Shown here one piece after another: positions 25,356-34,864 of a DNA stretch of 64,000 nt (within the stretch, counting starts at the first letter, position 1; each line of letters starts with the position of its first letter). Below the pieces are notes generated by a model. The model was given only the letters and a program-made list of their open reading frames with translations. It searched no databases and was not told where the DNA came from. This DNA comes from Streptomyces sp. PsTaAH-137. GTDB taxonomy: Bacteria > Actinomycetota > Actinomycetes > Streptomycetales > Streptomycetaceae. The position numbers were made by a program, and so were the translations under genes. The stretch spans positions 124,001-188,000 of the forward strand of contig NZ_QLLY01000013.1 in the NCBI RefSeq assembly GCF_003259365.1, in the 5' to 3' direction.

Positions 25356-26690
25356 TTAAGTGAGTTCGCGCTCGCGGGTCTCCGGCAGGGCCAGCACGCA
25401 CAGCAGCGAGACGACCGCCATCGCGCTCACGTACCAGCCCACCGACGCCGAGCCGAAGGAGCCCTGCAGCCGCGTCGCCACCAGCGGGGCCACCGCGCCG
25501 CCGAGCACCCCGCCCAGGTTGTACGCGAAGGAGGCGCCGGAGTAGCGCACCCGGACCCCGAACAGCTCCGGGAGGTAGGCGCCCATCGGGCCGTACACCA
25601 CGCCCATGCAGAACAGCGCGCCGCCGAGCGCGAGCGCGATCAGCACCGGCTGCTCGGTGTCCATCAGCGGGAACAGGGCCAGACCCCACGCGATCGCGAT
25701 CCCGGAGCCGATCAGCACCATCCTGCGCCGGCCGCCCGCGTCCGAACGGGTCGCCGCCAGCCAGGTGCCGGCGGCCAGGAACAGACAGGCCACGAGCTGG
25801 GTGGTGAGCATCGTGCCGCGCGGGACGCCGAGCGTCTTGGTGCCGTACGCGAGGCAGTACGTCGTGGCCGTGTAGAAGAGCCCGTACGCGATGACCATGC
25901 CGCCCGCGCCGAGCAGGATCTCCTTCGGATGCCGCTTGAACACCTCGAACGCCGGTGCCCTGCTGGCCTCCTGCTGGTCCATCACCTGCTGGAAGACCGG
26001 CGTCTCGCTGATCTTAAGGCGGACGAACAGGCCGACCGCGACGAGCAGGAAGGAGAGCAGGAACGGCACCCGCCAGCCCCACGAGGTGAACGCGTCGTCG
26101 GACAGGGTCTCCGACAGCAGCCAGAAGATGCCGGTCGCCGCGAAGAAGCCCACGGACGGGCCGAGTTGGGGGAACGCGGCGAACAGGCCGCGTTTGCCGC
26201 GCGGCGCGTGCTCCACCGCGAGCAGCGCCGCCCCGCCCCACTCGCCGCCGAGCCCGACGCCCTGGAGGAAGCGCAGCAGGACGAGCAGGACCGGCGCCCA
26301 CACCCCGAGCGTGGAGTAGCCGGGCAGCAGCCCCACGCATGCCGTCGACAGGCCCATCAGGAGCAGCGACGCGACGAGCACCGACTTGCGGCCGACGCGG
26401 TCGCCGAAGTGGCCGAAGACCAGCGAGCCGAGCGGGCGGGCGGCGAACGCGACGGCGTACGTCGAGAAGGAGGCGAGGGTGCCGTTCAGGTCGGAGAGGT
26501 TCGGGAAGAACGCGTCGTTGAGGACGAGCGCGGCGGCCGTTCCGTAGACGTAGAAGTCGTAGAACTCGATGGCCGTACCGATGAAACTGGCTACGGCGAC
26601 GCGGCGCAGGCTCTCCGGTTGCGCGGCCTGCGCCGGGGGCGCCTGGTCGGTGTCTTCCCTGGTGGAGTCGTCTTTCAGCACGCCGTGCAC
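25356..26690 (-). CDS. MFS transporter, metabolite:H+ symporter (MHS) family
   Basis: A 444-residue 12-helix major facilitator protein. The MHS pattern is clear: SFIGTAIEFYDFYVYGTAAALV in helix 1, FGHFGDRVGRKSVL after helix 2, and FLQGVGLGGEWGGAALLAVEHAP in helix 4, as in alpha-ketoglutarate, shikimate and proline/betaine symporters. Start is GTG at 26690; a second GTG follows three codons later and no good ribosome site is seen. Upstream on the minus strand an imperfect inverted pair TGCACTGT/ACGGTGCA overlaps the promoter and may be an operator. Cargo unknown, probably an organic acid. Confidence 0.88.
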   Translation of the reverse strand: MHGVLKDDSTREDTDQAPPAQAAQPESLRRVAVASFIGTAIEFYDFYVYGTAAALVLNDAFFPNLSDLNGTLASFSTYAVAFAARPLGSLVFGHFGDRVGRKSVLVASLLLMGLSTACVGLLPGYSTLGVWAPVLLVLLRFLQGVGLGGEWGGAALLAVEHAPRGKRGLFAAFPQLGPSVGFFAATGIFWLLSETLSDDAFTSWGWRVPFLLSFLLVAVGLFVRLKISETPVFQQVMDQQEASRAPAFEVFKRHPKEILLGAGGMVIAYGLFYTATTYCLAYGTKTLGVPRGTMLTTQLVACLFLAAGTWLAATRSDAGGRRRMVLIGSGIAIAWGLALFPLMDTEQPVLIALALGGALFCMGVVYGPMGAYLPELFGVRVRYSGASFAYNLGGVLGGAVAPLVATRLQGSFGSASVGWYVSAMAVVSLLCVLALPETRERELT

Positions 26691-26757
26691 TGTCGCGTCA
26701 GCTGTACGGTGCAGTCAATGGGTGGGACGCGCTGTCTCGCAGGGTGAGATGTGCTGC

Positions 26758-26787
26758 GCCAGGGGCGCGGTTCCCCGCACCCCTGGC
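26758..26787. terminator. Terminator hairpin after the NamZ-like gene
   Basis: GCCAGGGG (26758-26765) pairs with CCCCTGGC (26780-26787), with an inner GCGG/CCGC pair, ten bases beyond the stop of the minus-strand DUF1343 gene. Confidence 0.75.
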
Positions 26788-26796
26788 GGGGCTTGT

Positions 26797-28047
26797 CTAC
26801 TTGTAGGTCAGATAGCGGGCGCGCACGGCCCGGAACGCCGCCAGCTCCCGCTGCCAGGCCCGCACGACCTCCTCGGCGGAGGCGCCGGCGTCGATCATCG
26901 TGCGGACCTGCGTGGACCCGGTGAGCTTGTCGATCCAGTTGTCCGAGCGCCAGGCGAAGTCCTTCCAGACCTGCTTCGCGGTGACGAGGAGCGCGATGCC
27001 CGTGCGCACCGGGTCGAACGACTCCCGGTCGTCCACGTGCAGCTGCACCCCGCCGATCGTCTTGCCCTGGAACTTGGAGAACGTCGGGGCGAAGTACGCC
27101 TCCCTGAAGTGCACGCCGGGCAGGGCGAGTTCGTTCGCCGCGGCGGCCCACGTCCGGTCGATGCCCTCGGCGCCGAGCAGTTCGAAGGGGCGGGTCGTGC
27201 CGCGGCCCTCGGAGAGGTTCGTGCCCTCGAAGAGGCAGGTGCCCGCGTACACCAGGGCGGTGTCGGGCGTCGGCATGTTGGGGCTGGGCGGCACCCACGG
27301 CAGGCCCGAGGCGTCGTAGAAGTCGCCGCGCCGCCAGCCGGTCATCGGGACCGTGGCCAGCTCGACGGGGTCCGTCAGGTACTCGCCGTTGAACAGCCGG
27401 GCCAGCTCGGTGACGGTCATGCCGTGCGCCTGGGAGATCTCGCGGCGCCCGACGAACGTCGCGAACTCCTTGTGCAGCACCGGCCCGTAGGCGTTCCGCC
27501 CGGTCATCGGGTTCGGCCGGTCGAGGACCACGAACCGCTTGCCCGCGAGCTGCGCCGCCTCCATGCAGTCGTACAGCGTCCAGATGTACGTGTAGAAGCG
27601 GGCGCCCACGTCCTGGATGTCGAAGACGATCGAGTCGACACCGGACGCCGTGAAGATGTCCGCGAGCGTCTGACCGCTCTTCAAGTACGTGTCGTAGACC
27701 GGGAGTCCGGTCGCCGGGTCGTCGTAGCGGCCCTCCGAACCGCCCGCCTGCGCGGTGCCGCGGAAGCCGTGCTCCGGGCCGAACACCGCCTTCAGGTCGA
27801 CGCGTTCGTCGCCGTGCATCACGTCCACGATGTGCCGGACGTCGCGGGTGACGCCGGTCGGATTGGTGACGACACCGACCTTCTCGCCGTCGAGGAGCAG
27901 GTAGCCGTCCGCCTCCAGCCGCTCGAAGCCGGTGCGCAGCGGGCGGCCCCCGTGGCCGCGGCCGTCGGCCTGCGCCGTCCCGCCGACTCCGACGGCGCCC
28001 GCCGCTCCCGCGCCGGCAGCGAGCAGCACCCGTCTCGACATGTTCAT
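26797..28047 (-). CDS. Secreted DUF1343 (NamZ-like exo-beta-N-acetylmuramidase)
   Basis: A 416-residue exported protein of the DUF1343/NamZ family, whose characterised member removes N-acetylmuramic acid from peptidoglycan fragments. A Tat-type leader (MSRRVLLAAGAGAAG) spans about 1-28. The conserved GPEHGFRG (Glu92, His93) and NLSEGRGTTRPFE motifs are present, both close to the likely active site. I start at the ATG at 28047, where GGAGGT is six bases upstream; the frame extends 40 codons upstream without support. It suggests cell-wall turnover or scavenging of wall sugars. Its divergent neighbour is the SDR operon, whose operator lies 127 bases upstream. Confidence 0.9.
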   Translation of the reverse strand: MNMSRRVLLAAGAGAAGAVGVGGTAQADGRGHGGRPLRTGFERLEADGYLLLDGEKVGVVTNPTGVTRDVRHIVDVMHGDERVDLKAVFGPEHGFRGTAQAGGSEGRYDDPATGLPVYDTYLKSGQTLADIFTASGVDSIVFDIQDVGARFYTYIWTLYDCMEAAQLAGKRFVVLDRPNPMTGRNAYGPVLHKEFATFVGRREISQAHGMTVTELARLFNGEYLTDPVELATVPMTGWRRGDFYDASGLPWVPPSPNMPTPDTALVYAGTCLFEGTNLSEGRGTTRPFELLGAEGIDRTWAAAANELALPGVHFREAYFAPTFSKFQGKTIGGVQLHVDDRESFDPVRTGIALLVTAKQVWKDFAWRSDNWIDKLTGSTQVRTMIDAGASAEEVVRAWQRELAAFRAVRARYLTYK

Positions 28048-28173
28048 GCAGGAACCTCCGTGATCATCGGAACTGGCATGGCCATGCACGCTAGCCCGTG
28101 GACGGCCCCCGGGGAACGAACCCGGGCGACGAACCTCGGCGGATCGCCAGGTCCGAACCCCTTCCACCGCTCC

Positions 28174-28191
28174 ATACCGACTGGTTAGTCT
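28174..28191. promoter_or_regulatory. TetR operator at the left end of the SDR-ligase module
   Basis: ATACCGACTGGTTAGTCT shares its first 13 bases, and 14 of 18 overall, with ATACCGACTGGTCGGCAT on the minus strand at 33836-33853. It overlaps a TAGTCT -10 box (28186-28191) of the SDR operon. The likely ligand protein is the TetR encoded in the same operon. Confidence 0.78.
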
Positions 28192-28254
28192 GCTGGGGCA
28201 ACGAGCCGATCACGTCGTGCGCACGTCGTGCCCGAGTCGCGTCGAAGGAGACCG

Positions 28255-29019
28255 ATGGTGGAGAGTCTGCAAGGCCAGTCAGTCGTCGTCACGGGCGCGG
28301 GCGGCGGCATCGGCGCCGCGCTCGCCCGCCGGTTCGCGGCAGCGGGCGCGCGGGTCGTCGTCAACGACCTGGACGCGGCCAGGGCCGGGGCCGTCGCGGA
28401 GGAGATCGGCGCGACGGCCGTGCCCGGAGACGCCTCCACCGTCGTCGAGCAGGCCCGCGACGCCCTCGGCGGCACCGTCGACGTCTACTGCGCCAACGCG
28501 GGCCTGGCCTCCGGCGGCACCGAGGCCGCGCCCGAGGAGGTGTGGGCCGCGGCCTGGGACGTCAACGTCATGGCACACGTCCGCGCCGCCCACGCGCTGC
28601 TGCCCGACTGGCTGGAGCGCGGCACCGGCCGCTTCGTCTCGACGGTCTCCGCGGCCGGGCTGCTCAGCATGGTCGGGGCGGCCCCGTACAGCGTCACCAA
28701 GCACGGTGCGTACGCCTTCGCCGAATGGCTCTCGCTCACGTACCGCCACCGCGGCCTCAAGGTGCACGCGATCTGCCCGCAGGGTGTGCGCACCGACATG
28801 CTCACCGCCTCCGGCTCCGCCGGGGACCTGGTCCTCGCTCCGACCGCGATCGAGCCGTCGGACGTCGCCGACGCGCTGTTCGCGGGCATGGCGGAGGACC
28901 GCTTCCTGATCCTGCCGCACCCGGAGGTCGCCGAGTACTACAAGGCCCGCGCCGCCGTCCCCGACCGCTGGCTCACGAACATGAACCACATCCAGCAGAA
29001 GTGGGAGGCCACCCAGTGA
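28255..29019 (+). CDS. Short-chain dehydrogenase/reductase
   Basis: A 254-residue classical SDR. It has the NAD(P) site TGAGGGIG at 13-20, NNAG-equivalent CANAGL, catalytic Ser132, Tyr145 and Lys149 (VSAAGLLSMVGAAPYSVTKHG), and ICPQGVRTDM after the active site. The Asp40 region (VNDLD) favours NAD. AAGGAG is five bases before the ATG at 28255; the frame extends nine codons upstream without support. It is translationally coupled to the acyl-CoA ligase by a four-base overlap and sits in the TetR-bounded module. By context it may reduce a keto group or oxidise a hydroxy group on an acyl-CoA, the role LvaD has in levulinate catabolism. Confidence 0.9.
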   Translation: MVESLQGQSVVVTGAGGGIGAALARRFAAAGARVVVNDLDAARAGAVAEEIGATAVPGDASTVVEQARDALGGTVDVYCANAGLASGGTEAAPEEVWAAAWDVNVMAHVRAAHALLPDWLERGTGRFVSTVSAAGLLSMVGAAPYSVTKHGAYAFAEWLSLTYRHRGLKVHAICPQGVRTDMLTASGSAGDLVLAPTAIEPSDVADALFAGMAEDRFLILPHPEVAEYYKARAAVPDRWLTNMNHIQQKWEATQ

Positions 29020-30701
29020 GCGACACCACCGTAGAAGGCTCGATCTACGCGGCCCAGCCGTGGCTCGGCGTCCTCAACGACGCGCAGAAGGCCCCCGTCA
29101 CCCCGGCCGCCTCCGTCGCGCACGCCTTCGCCGACGCGGTCCGCCGCGCCCCCGACACCACCGCCCTCGCCTACTTCGACGGCCGTCTGACCTACGCCGA
29201 GGTGGACGCCCTGTCCGACTCGGTCGCCGGGCACCTCGCCGAGCGCGGCCTGGCCAGGGGCGACCGCGTCGCCGTCATGCTCCAGAACTCGCCGCACTTC
29301 GTGCTCGCGCTGCTCGGCGTGTTCAAGGCCGGTGCCGTCGTGGTCCCGGTCAACCCGATGTACAAGTCGGGCGAGGTCGGTCACGTCCTGCACGACGCCG
29401 AGGTCACCGGCCTCGTCTGCACGGACCGCGCCTGGGAGGCGTACCTGCGCGAGACCGCCGCAGACTCTCCCGTACGGATCGTGCTGACCGCCTGCGAACT
29501 CGACCTCCAGACGCGGGGCGACCAGCGGGTCCTCAACTTCGAGCGGGTCACCCCGGCCGCCACGGACGCCGACGACCTCCTCACCGTCGCCCGCGCCGGC
29601 CACCGGGCGCCCGCGTACCGGGAGCTGTCCGGCGACGACATCGCGCTGATCAGCTACACCTCCGGCACCAGCGGCACCCCGAAGGGCGCCACCAACCTGC
29701 ACCGCAACATCACGTACAACGCGGAGCGCCAGCGCACCGGCCTCGGCCTGCCCGAAGGCGCCACGTACTTCGCGCTCGCGCCGCTCTTCCACATCACCGG
29801 CATGGTGTGCGAGCTGGTCGCCTCCTTCGCCAACGCGGGCACCCTCGCCCTCGCCTACCGGTTCGAGCCGGGCGTGGTCCTCGACGCGTTCGCCGAGCAC
29901 CGGCCCGCCTACACGGTCGGCCCGTCCACCGCCTTCATGGCGCTCGGCGCCCAGCCGCAGGCCACCCGCGAGCACTTCGCGTCGTTCTCCTCGATCTCGT
30001 CGGGCGGCGCCCCGGTGCCGCCCGCCCTCGTGGAGAAGTTCCGCGCCGCCTTCGGGCCGTACATCCACAACGGCTACGGCCTCACCGAGTGCACCGCGCC
30101 CTGCGCGTCCGTGCCGCCCGGCACCGAGGCACCGGTCGACCCGGTCTCCGGCACCCTCGCGGTCGGCGTACCCGGCCCCGACTCGGTCGTCCGGATCGTC
30201 GACGACCTCGGCAACGAGGTGCCGTTCGGCGAGCAGGGCGAGATCGCGGTCCGCGGCCCGCAGGTCGTGCCGGGCTACTGGCGCCGCCCCGAGGCCACCG
30301 AAGAGGGCTTCCCCGATGGGGAGTTGCGCACCGGCGACATCGGCTTCATGGACGCGAACGGCTGGCTGTACGTCGTCGACCGCAAGAAGGACATGATCAA
30401 CGCGTCCGGCTTCAAGGTGTGGCCGCGCGAGGTCGAGGACGTCCTCTACACCCACCCCGGAGTGCGAGAGGCGGCCGTCGTCGGCATCCCCGACGCCTAC
30501 CGCGGCGAGAGCGTCAAGGCGTACGTCAGCCTGCGCCCCGGCGCGGAAGCGACCCCCGAGGAGCTGGCCGCCTACTGCAAGGAGCGGCTCGCGGCGTACA
30601 AATATCCCCGCGAGGTGGAGGTCCTGCGCGAGCTGCCCAAGACGGCAAGTGGGAAGATCCTCCGACGGGAGCTGCGCGCTCCCGCACACCACGCACAGTA
30701 G
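29016..30701 (+). CDS. AMP-forming acyl-CoA ligase
   Basis: A 561-residue ANL-family ligase that activates a carboxylic acid to its CoA thioester with ATP. Core motifs: P-loop SYTSGTSGTPKGA at 213-225, NGYGLTECTAP, RTGDIGFMDANGWLYVVDRKKDMI, and the C-terminal lysine Lys547 in KTASGKILRREL. Start is GTG at 29016 inside the SDR stop (GTGA), with GGGAGG seven bases upstream. The frame open upstream to 28098 is a shadow of the SDR gene. It is followed by TetR after 23 bases. Acid chain length cannot be fixed from sequence. It corresponds in role to LvaE in the levulinate model. Confidence 0.92.
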   Translation: MSDTTVEGSIYAAQPWLGVLNDAQKAPVTPAASVAHAFADAVRRAPDTTALAYFDGRLTYAEVDALSDSVAGHLAERGLARGDRVAVMLQNSPHFVLALLGVFKAGAVVVPVNPMYKSGEVGHVLHDAEVTGLVCTDRAWEAYLRETAADSPVRIVLTACELDLQTRGDQRVLNFERVTPAATDADDLLTVARAGHRAPAYRELSGDDIALISYTSGTSGTPKGATNLHRNITYNAERQRTGLGLPEGATYFALAPLFHITGMVCELVASFANAGTLALAYRFEPGVVLDAFAEHRPAYTVGPSTAFMALGAQPQATREHFASFSSISSGGAPVPPALVEKFRAAFGPYIHNGYGLTECTAPCASVPPGTEAPVDPVSGTLAVGVPGPDSVVRIVDDLGNEVPFGEQGEIAVRGPQVVPGYWRRPEATEEGFPDGELRTGDIGFMDANGWLYVVDRKKDMINASGFKVWPREVEDVLYTHPGVREAAVVGIPDAYRGESVKAYVSLRPGAEATPEELAAYCKERLAAYKYPREVEVLRELPKTASGKILRRELRAPAHHAQ

Positions 30702-30724
30702 ACAGCGAAAGGCAGGTGGCGGCA

Positions 30725-31321
30725 GTGCCCAGGACGACGACGGGCGGCGACGGCACACCCGTTCCGCAGCGCCTCCTCGCGGCCGCCACCCGGCTCTTCG
30801 CCGAGCAGGGCTACGACCGCACCTCCGTCCAGGAGATCGTGGAGGCCGCGGGCGTCACCAAGGGCGCCCTCTACCACTACTTCGGGTCCAAGGACGATCT
30901 GCTGCACGAGGTGTACGCGCGTCTGCTCCGCCTCCAGCAGGACCGGCTCGACGCCTTCGCCGACCGGGACGAGCCGGTCGAGCAGCGGCTGCGCGAGGCG
31001 GCGGCCGACGTCGTCGTCACCACCATCGAGAACCTCGACGACGCGGCCATCTTCTTCCGCTCGATGCACCACCTCAGCCCCGAGAAGAACAAGCAGGTAC
31101 GGGCCGAGCGGCGCCGCTACCACGAGCGGTTCCGGGCGCTGATCGAGGAGGGGCAGCGGACCGGGGTCTTCGCGCCTGAGATGTCGGCGGACCTGGTGGT
31201 GGACTACCACTTCGGCTCCATCCACCACCTGTCCACGTGGTACCGCCCCGACGGCCCCCTCACCCCACAACAACTCGCCGACCAACTGGCAGAACTCCTC
31301 CTACGAGCCCTCAGGCCGTAG
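30725..31321 (+). CDS. TetR family regulator of the SDR-ligase/kinase-dehydrogenase module
   Basis: A 198-residue TetR protein. Its DNA-binding domain is RLLAAATRLFAEQGYDRTSVQEIVEAAGVTKGALYHYFGSKDDLL, and the ligand domain has FFRSMHHLSPEKNKQVRAERRRYHERF. It is the third gene of the SDR operon. Two in-frame GTG starts, 30716 and 30725, are possible; AGGTGG six bases before 30725 favours the latter. Matching operators at both outer ends of the module (28174 and 33836) argue that it controls its own operon and the convergent kinase-dehydrogenase operon. The inducer is probably an acyl-CoA or hydroxyacyl-CoA of the pathway. Confidence 0.88.
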   Translation: MPRTTTGGDGTPVPQRLLAAATRLFAEQGYDRTSVQEIVEAAGVTKGALYHYFGSKDDLLHEVYARLLRLQQDRLDAFADRDEPVEQRLREAAADVVVTTIENLDDAAIFFRSMHHLSPEKNKQVRAERRRYHERFRALIEEGQRTGVFAPEMSADLVVDYHFGSIHHLSTWYRPDGPLTPQQLADQLAELLLRALRP

Positions 31322-31363
31322 CCCCGCAGGTTCCCGTTCGGCTGACGGCCGGTGGGGGCTTCT

Positions 31364-31510
31364 CGCACAGTTCCCCGCGCCCCTGAAACGAGCTCCGCTC
31401 GCTCAGGGGAAGGCGCGCGAAGCGCAGCCTTCAGGGGCGCGGGGAACGGCGCGACCAGCCCCCACCGGCCCGCGGACGAAGAACTACCAAGGGGCGCGGG
31501 GAACTGCGCG
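31364..31510. repeat. Three copies of the dispersed repeat between convergent operons
   Basis: One reverse core is at 31364-31384, then two forward cores at 31433-31453 and 31490-31510, again 57 bp apart. A GAAGGCGCGCGAAGCGCAGCC hairpin precedes the second. About 60 bases from 31410 are almost identical to the copy near 34447. The array fills the gap between the TetR stop at 31321 and the acyl-CoA dehydrogenase stop at 31546. Confidence 0.82.
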
Positions 31511-31545
31511 ACCAGCCACAGTCCACCCGCACCCGGCAACGAGAC

Positions 31546-32760
<1,215 letters not shown>

Positions 32761-32768
32761 GATGCGCG

Positions 32769-33797
32769 TCAGCCTTTCTGGAGGGTGTCGGTGCCGTGCT
32801 CGATGAAGACCGGGACCAGCTCGCCGATCCGGTCGAACCCGGCGCCGACCGTCTGACCGAGCGTGTAGCGGTAGTGGATGCCCTCGAGGATCACGGCGAG
32901 CTTGAACCAGGCGAACGCCGTGTACCAGGAGACCGCGGACACGTCGCGCCCCGAGCGCGCGGCGTACCGCTCGATCAGCTCGGCCGGGGCCGGGTGCCCG
33001 GCGGCCGAGGCGGTCGTGGAGATGGGGGAGTCGGGCAGTTCGAGCCGGGCGCTGTACATCGCCAGCAGGCCCAGGTCGGTCAGCGGGTCGCCGAGCGTCG
33101 ACATCTCCCAGTCGAGGACGGCCTTGATCCGGTCGACGCCATCGGCGTCCTGGCGGACCAGGACGTTGTCGAGGCGGTAGTCGCCGTGCACGATCGTCGC
33201 GGCGGGGGAGTCGGGCAGCGAGCGCCCGAGCGCGGCGTGGAGTTCGTCGATGCCGGCCAGATCCCGGTTGCGGGAGGCGTCCAGCTGCTTGCCCCAGCGC
33301 CGCAGCTGACGGTCGAGGAAGCCGTCGGGCCGCCCGAAGTCGCCGAGTCCCGCCCGGGCCGGGTCCACGGCGTGCAGATCGACCAGGGTGTCGACGAGCC
33401 TGAGCACCGCGGCGCGGGTGCGCTCCGCGCCGAGCGGGGCGAGCTGCTCGGCGGTCCGGTAGGGCGTTCCCTCGACGAACTCCATGACGTAGAACGGCGC
33501 CCCGACCACGCTGTCGTCCTCGCACAGCAGCAGCGCCTCGGGCACCGGCACCGGGGTGTCGTGCAGCGCGGCGATGACCCGGTGCTCGCGCTTCATGTCG
33601 TGCGCCGTGGCCAGGACGTGGCCGAGCGGCGGCCTGCGCACCACCCACCTCGACGTCCCGTCGCTCACCTCGTACGTGAGATTGGACCGCCCGCCCTCGA
33701 TGAGCCGCCCGGACAGCGGCCCGCCGACCAGGCCGGGCCGCTCGCGATCGAGGTGGGCGCGCAGCTGGTCGAGGTCGAGACCTGGGGGGTGACTCAT
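32769..33797 (-). CDS. Phosphotransferase family kinase (APH-like, ACAD10/11 N-domain type)
   Basis: A 342-residue aminoglycoside-phosphotransferase-fold kinase. The catalytic loop HGDYRLDNVL gives Asp206 and Asn211, and the metal-binding Asp229 lies in LDWEMSTLGDPLTDL. The N-lobe shows LIEGGRSNLTYEV and WVVRRPP. I start at the ATG at 33797, with GGAGG six bases upstream; the frame runs eleven codons further. It is the first gene of a two-gene operon with the ACAD10/11-type dehydrogenase and has the module operator 39 bases upstream. Relatives phosphorylate the 4-hydroxyl of 4-hydroxyacyl-CoA (LvaA, ACAD11 kinase domain) rather than antibiotics. Confidence 0.9.
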   Translation of the reverse strand: MSHPPGLDLDQLRAHLDRERPGLVGGPLSGRLIEGGRSNLTYEVSDGTSRWVVRRPPLGHVLATAHDMKREHRVIAALHDTPVPVPEALLLCEDDSVVGAPFYVMEFVEGTPYRTAEQLAPLGAERTRAAVLRLVDTLVDLHAVDPARAGLGDFGRPDGFLDRQLRRWGKQLDASRNRDLAGIDELHAALGRSLPDSPAATIVHGDYRLDNVLVRQDADGVDRIKAVLDWEMSTLGDPLTDLGLLAMYSARLELPDSPISTTASAAGHPAPAELIERYAARSGRDVSAVSWYTAFAWFKLAVILEGIHYRYTLGQTVGAGFDRIGELVPVFIEHGTDTLQKG

Positions 33798-33835
33798 CGT
33801 GGTCCTCCGAGAATCCGGGACGGGTGCCACTCATC

Positions 33836-33853
33836 ATGCCGACCAGTCGGTAT
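33836..33853. promoter_or_regulatory. TetR operator at the right end of the SDR-ligase/kinase module
   Basis: Read on the minus strand, ATACCGACTGGTCGGCAT is palindromic in 7 of 8 arm positions (core CCGAC-TG-GTCGG) and is the better copy of the site at 28174. It lies 39 bases upstream of the kinase ATG, in promoter range. Confidence 0.8.
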
Positions 33854-33922
33854 GTCGTCCAGTGGCTGGCGGAAACGTGATCGTTCCAACCGTGGCCCAC
33901 GGTGCCCTGTCCCTCCGGGCGC

Positions 33923-33959
33923 GCGAAAGGGCCCGGCAGTGATTGCCGGGCCCTTTCGC
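33923..33959. terminator. Strong terminator after the histidine-rich gene
   Basis: A perfect 16-bp stem, GCGAAAGGGCCCGGCA (33923-33938) with its complement at 33944-33959, and a five-base GTGAT loop lie 30 bases beyond the stop of the minus-strand histidine-rich gene. Confidence 0.88.
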
Positions 33960-33988
33960 CGGATTCCGTCCGGGGTGTCAGGGGTGGA

Positions 33989-34285
33989 TCAGTGGTCGTC
34001 CCAGTGCCCGTCGTGCTCCGCGTGCCGGTGCCCGTCGTGGACGTAGTCGACGTGGTCCCCGTGCGGTACGGCCTCGTGCCCGCAGTCCTTGCCGTGCCGG
34101 TGCTCGTGCCCCTGGTGCGCGACGTGTCCGCGCGGCTCGCACTCGTCCCAGTGCCCGTCGTGCTCGGCGTGCAGGTGCCCGTCGTGCGCGTAGTCGACGT
34201 GGTCGCCGTGCGGTACCGCCTGGTGGCCGCAGGCGGGGCCGTGGGTGTGGGCGTGGACGGGGTGCTCCTGATGGAGGGTGGTCAT
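33989..34285 (-). CDS. Histidine-rich, internally duplicated metal-binding protein
   Basis: A 98-residue protein in which about a quarter of residues are His. It contains a duplicated unit CGHxAVPHGDHVDYxHDGHxHAEHDGHWD, at about 19-48 and 68-97, joined by CEPRGHVAHQGHEHRHGKD. There is no signal or transmembrane segment. The composition implies binding of zinc, nickel, cobalt or copper; storage, buffering or delivery to an exporter are all possible. A TAGCCT -10 box ends six bases before the ATG, so the transcript is probably leaderless. A strong terminator 30 bases downstream makes it a single-gene unit. I see no Zur-type box. Confidence 0.78.
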   Translation of the reverse strand: MTTLHQEHPVHAHTHGPACGHQAVPHGDHVDYAHDGHLHAEHDGHWDECEPRGHVAHQGHEHRHGKDCGHEAVPHGDHVDYVHDGHRHAEHDGHWDDH

Positions 34286-34363
34286 GCAGGCAGGCTAGTC
34301 CGAATTGCCGGAAACGCGGCTTTCCCGCGCGGTTCTCCGAGTGCAACTCTCGTCGTGGCCGGC

Positions 34364-34494
34364 CGCGCAGTTCCCCGCGCCCCTGAGATGCGCACTCCGT
34401 GCGCCATCTCATCAACGACAGAGGCGTGGCGGAGCCGCAGCTTCAAGGGGAAGGCGCGCGAAGCGCAGCCTTCAGGGGCGCGGGGAACTGCGCG
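34364..34494. repeat. Composite dispersed repeat: reverse core, three hairpins, forward core
   Basis: A reverse core at 34364-34384 is followed by the GAGATG...CATCTC hairpin at 34385-34410, a GAGGCGTGGCGGAGCCGCAGC hairpin and a GAAGGCGCGCGAAGCGCAGCC hairpin, then a forward core at 34474-34494. This is the most complete single unit of the family in the window and lies beyond the 3' end of the DUF202 gene. Confidence 0.82.
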
Positions 34495-34540
34495 ACCAGC
34501 CCCCACCGGCCCGCAGCCGAACGAACAAGGCACCCCGGGG

Positions 34541-34861
34541 TCACACCACCAGGGCCACCGCGAAAACGGCCAGAGCCACCGTGCACAAGGTCGCTGTCAC
34601 AGCACCCCGCACCGACATCACCGGCGGCGCCGCCTCGTTCAGCGCCAGGCCGGTGATCCGGCGATGGGCCACGGCCAGGAAGCCCAGCCAGACCAGGAGA
34701 ATCAGCGCGGCGGCCAGACCTTCGAGCACCCCGACGGCACCGTGCAGCACGGTCTTGACGGCGAGCACGGCGGCGACGGTGCACGACAGCGTGGTGCGCC
34801 GCCAGGCAAGCCGAGTCCGGGCGGGCTGCAACCCGGGATCACGCCCGGCACCGTCCGCCAC
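34541..34861 (-). CDS. DUF202 membrane protein
   Basis: A 106-residue protein with three hydrophobic helices and the DUF202 N-terminal pattern RTRLAWRRTTLSCTVAAVLAVK. Function of the family is unknown. Start is GTG at 34861, three bases after the stop of the related upstream gene, with a GGGAGGGG ribosome site inside that gene's end. The two DUF202 proteins are probably made together and may form one membrane complex. Confidence 0.85.
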   Translation of the reverse strand: MADGAGRDPGLQPARTRLAWRRTTLSCTVAAVLAVKTVLHGAVGVLEGLAAALILLVWLGFLAVAHRRITGLALNEAAPPVMSVRGAVTATLCTVALAVFAVALVV

Positions 34862-34864
34862 GCG

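Noticed and set aside
28098..31321. Acyl-CoA ligase, SDR and TetR cluster considered as part of a natural-product gene cluster
   Set aside because: No synthase, carrier protein, tailoring set or resistance gene is nearby. The convergent kinase-dehydrogenase operon and shared operators fit catabolism better.
32769..33797. APH-fold kinase as an aminoglycoside resistance gene
   Set aside because: It is coupled to an acyl-CoA dehydrogenase and has the sequence type of the ACAD10/11 kinase domain; no resistance context.
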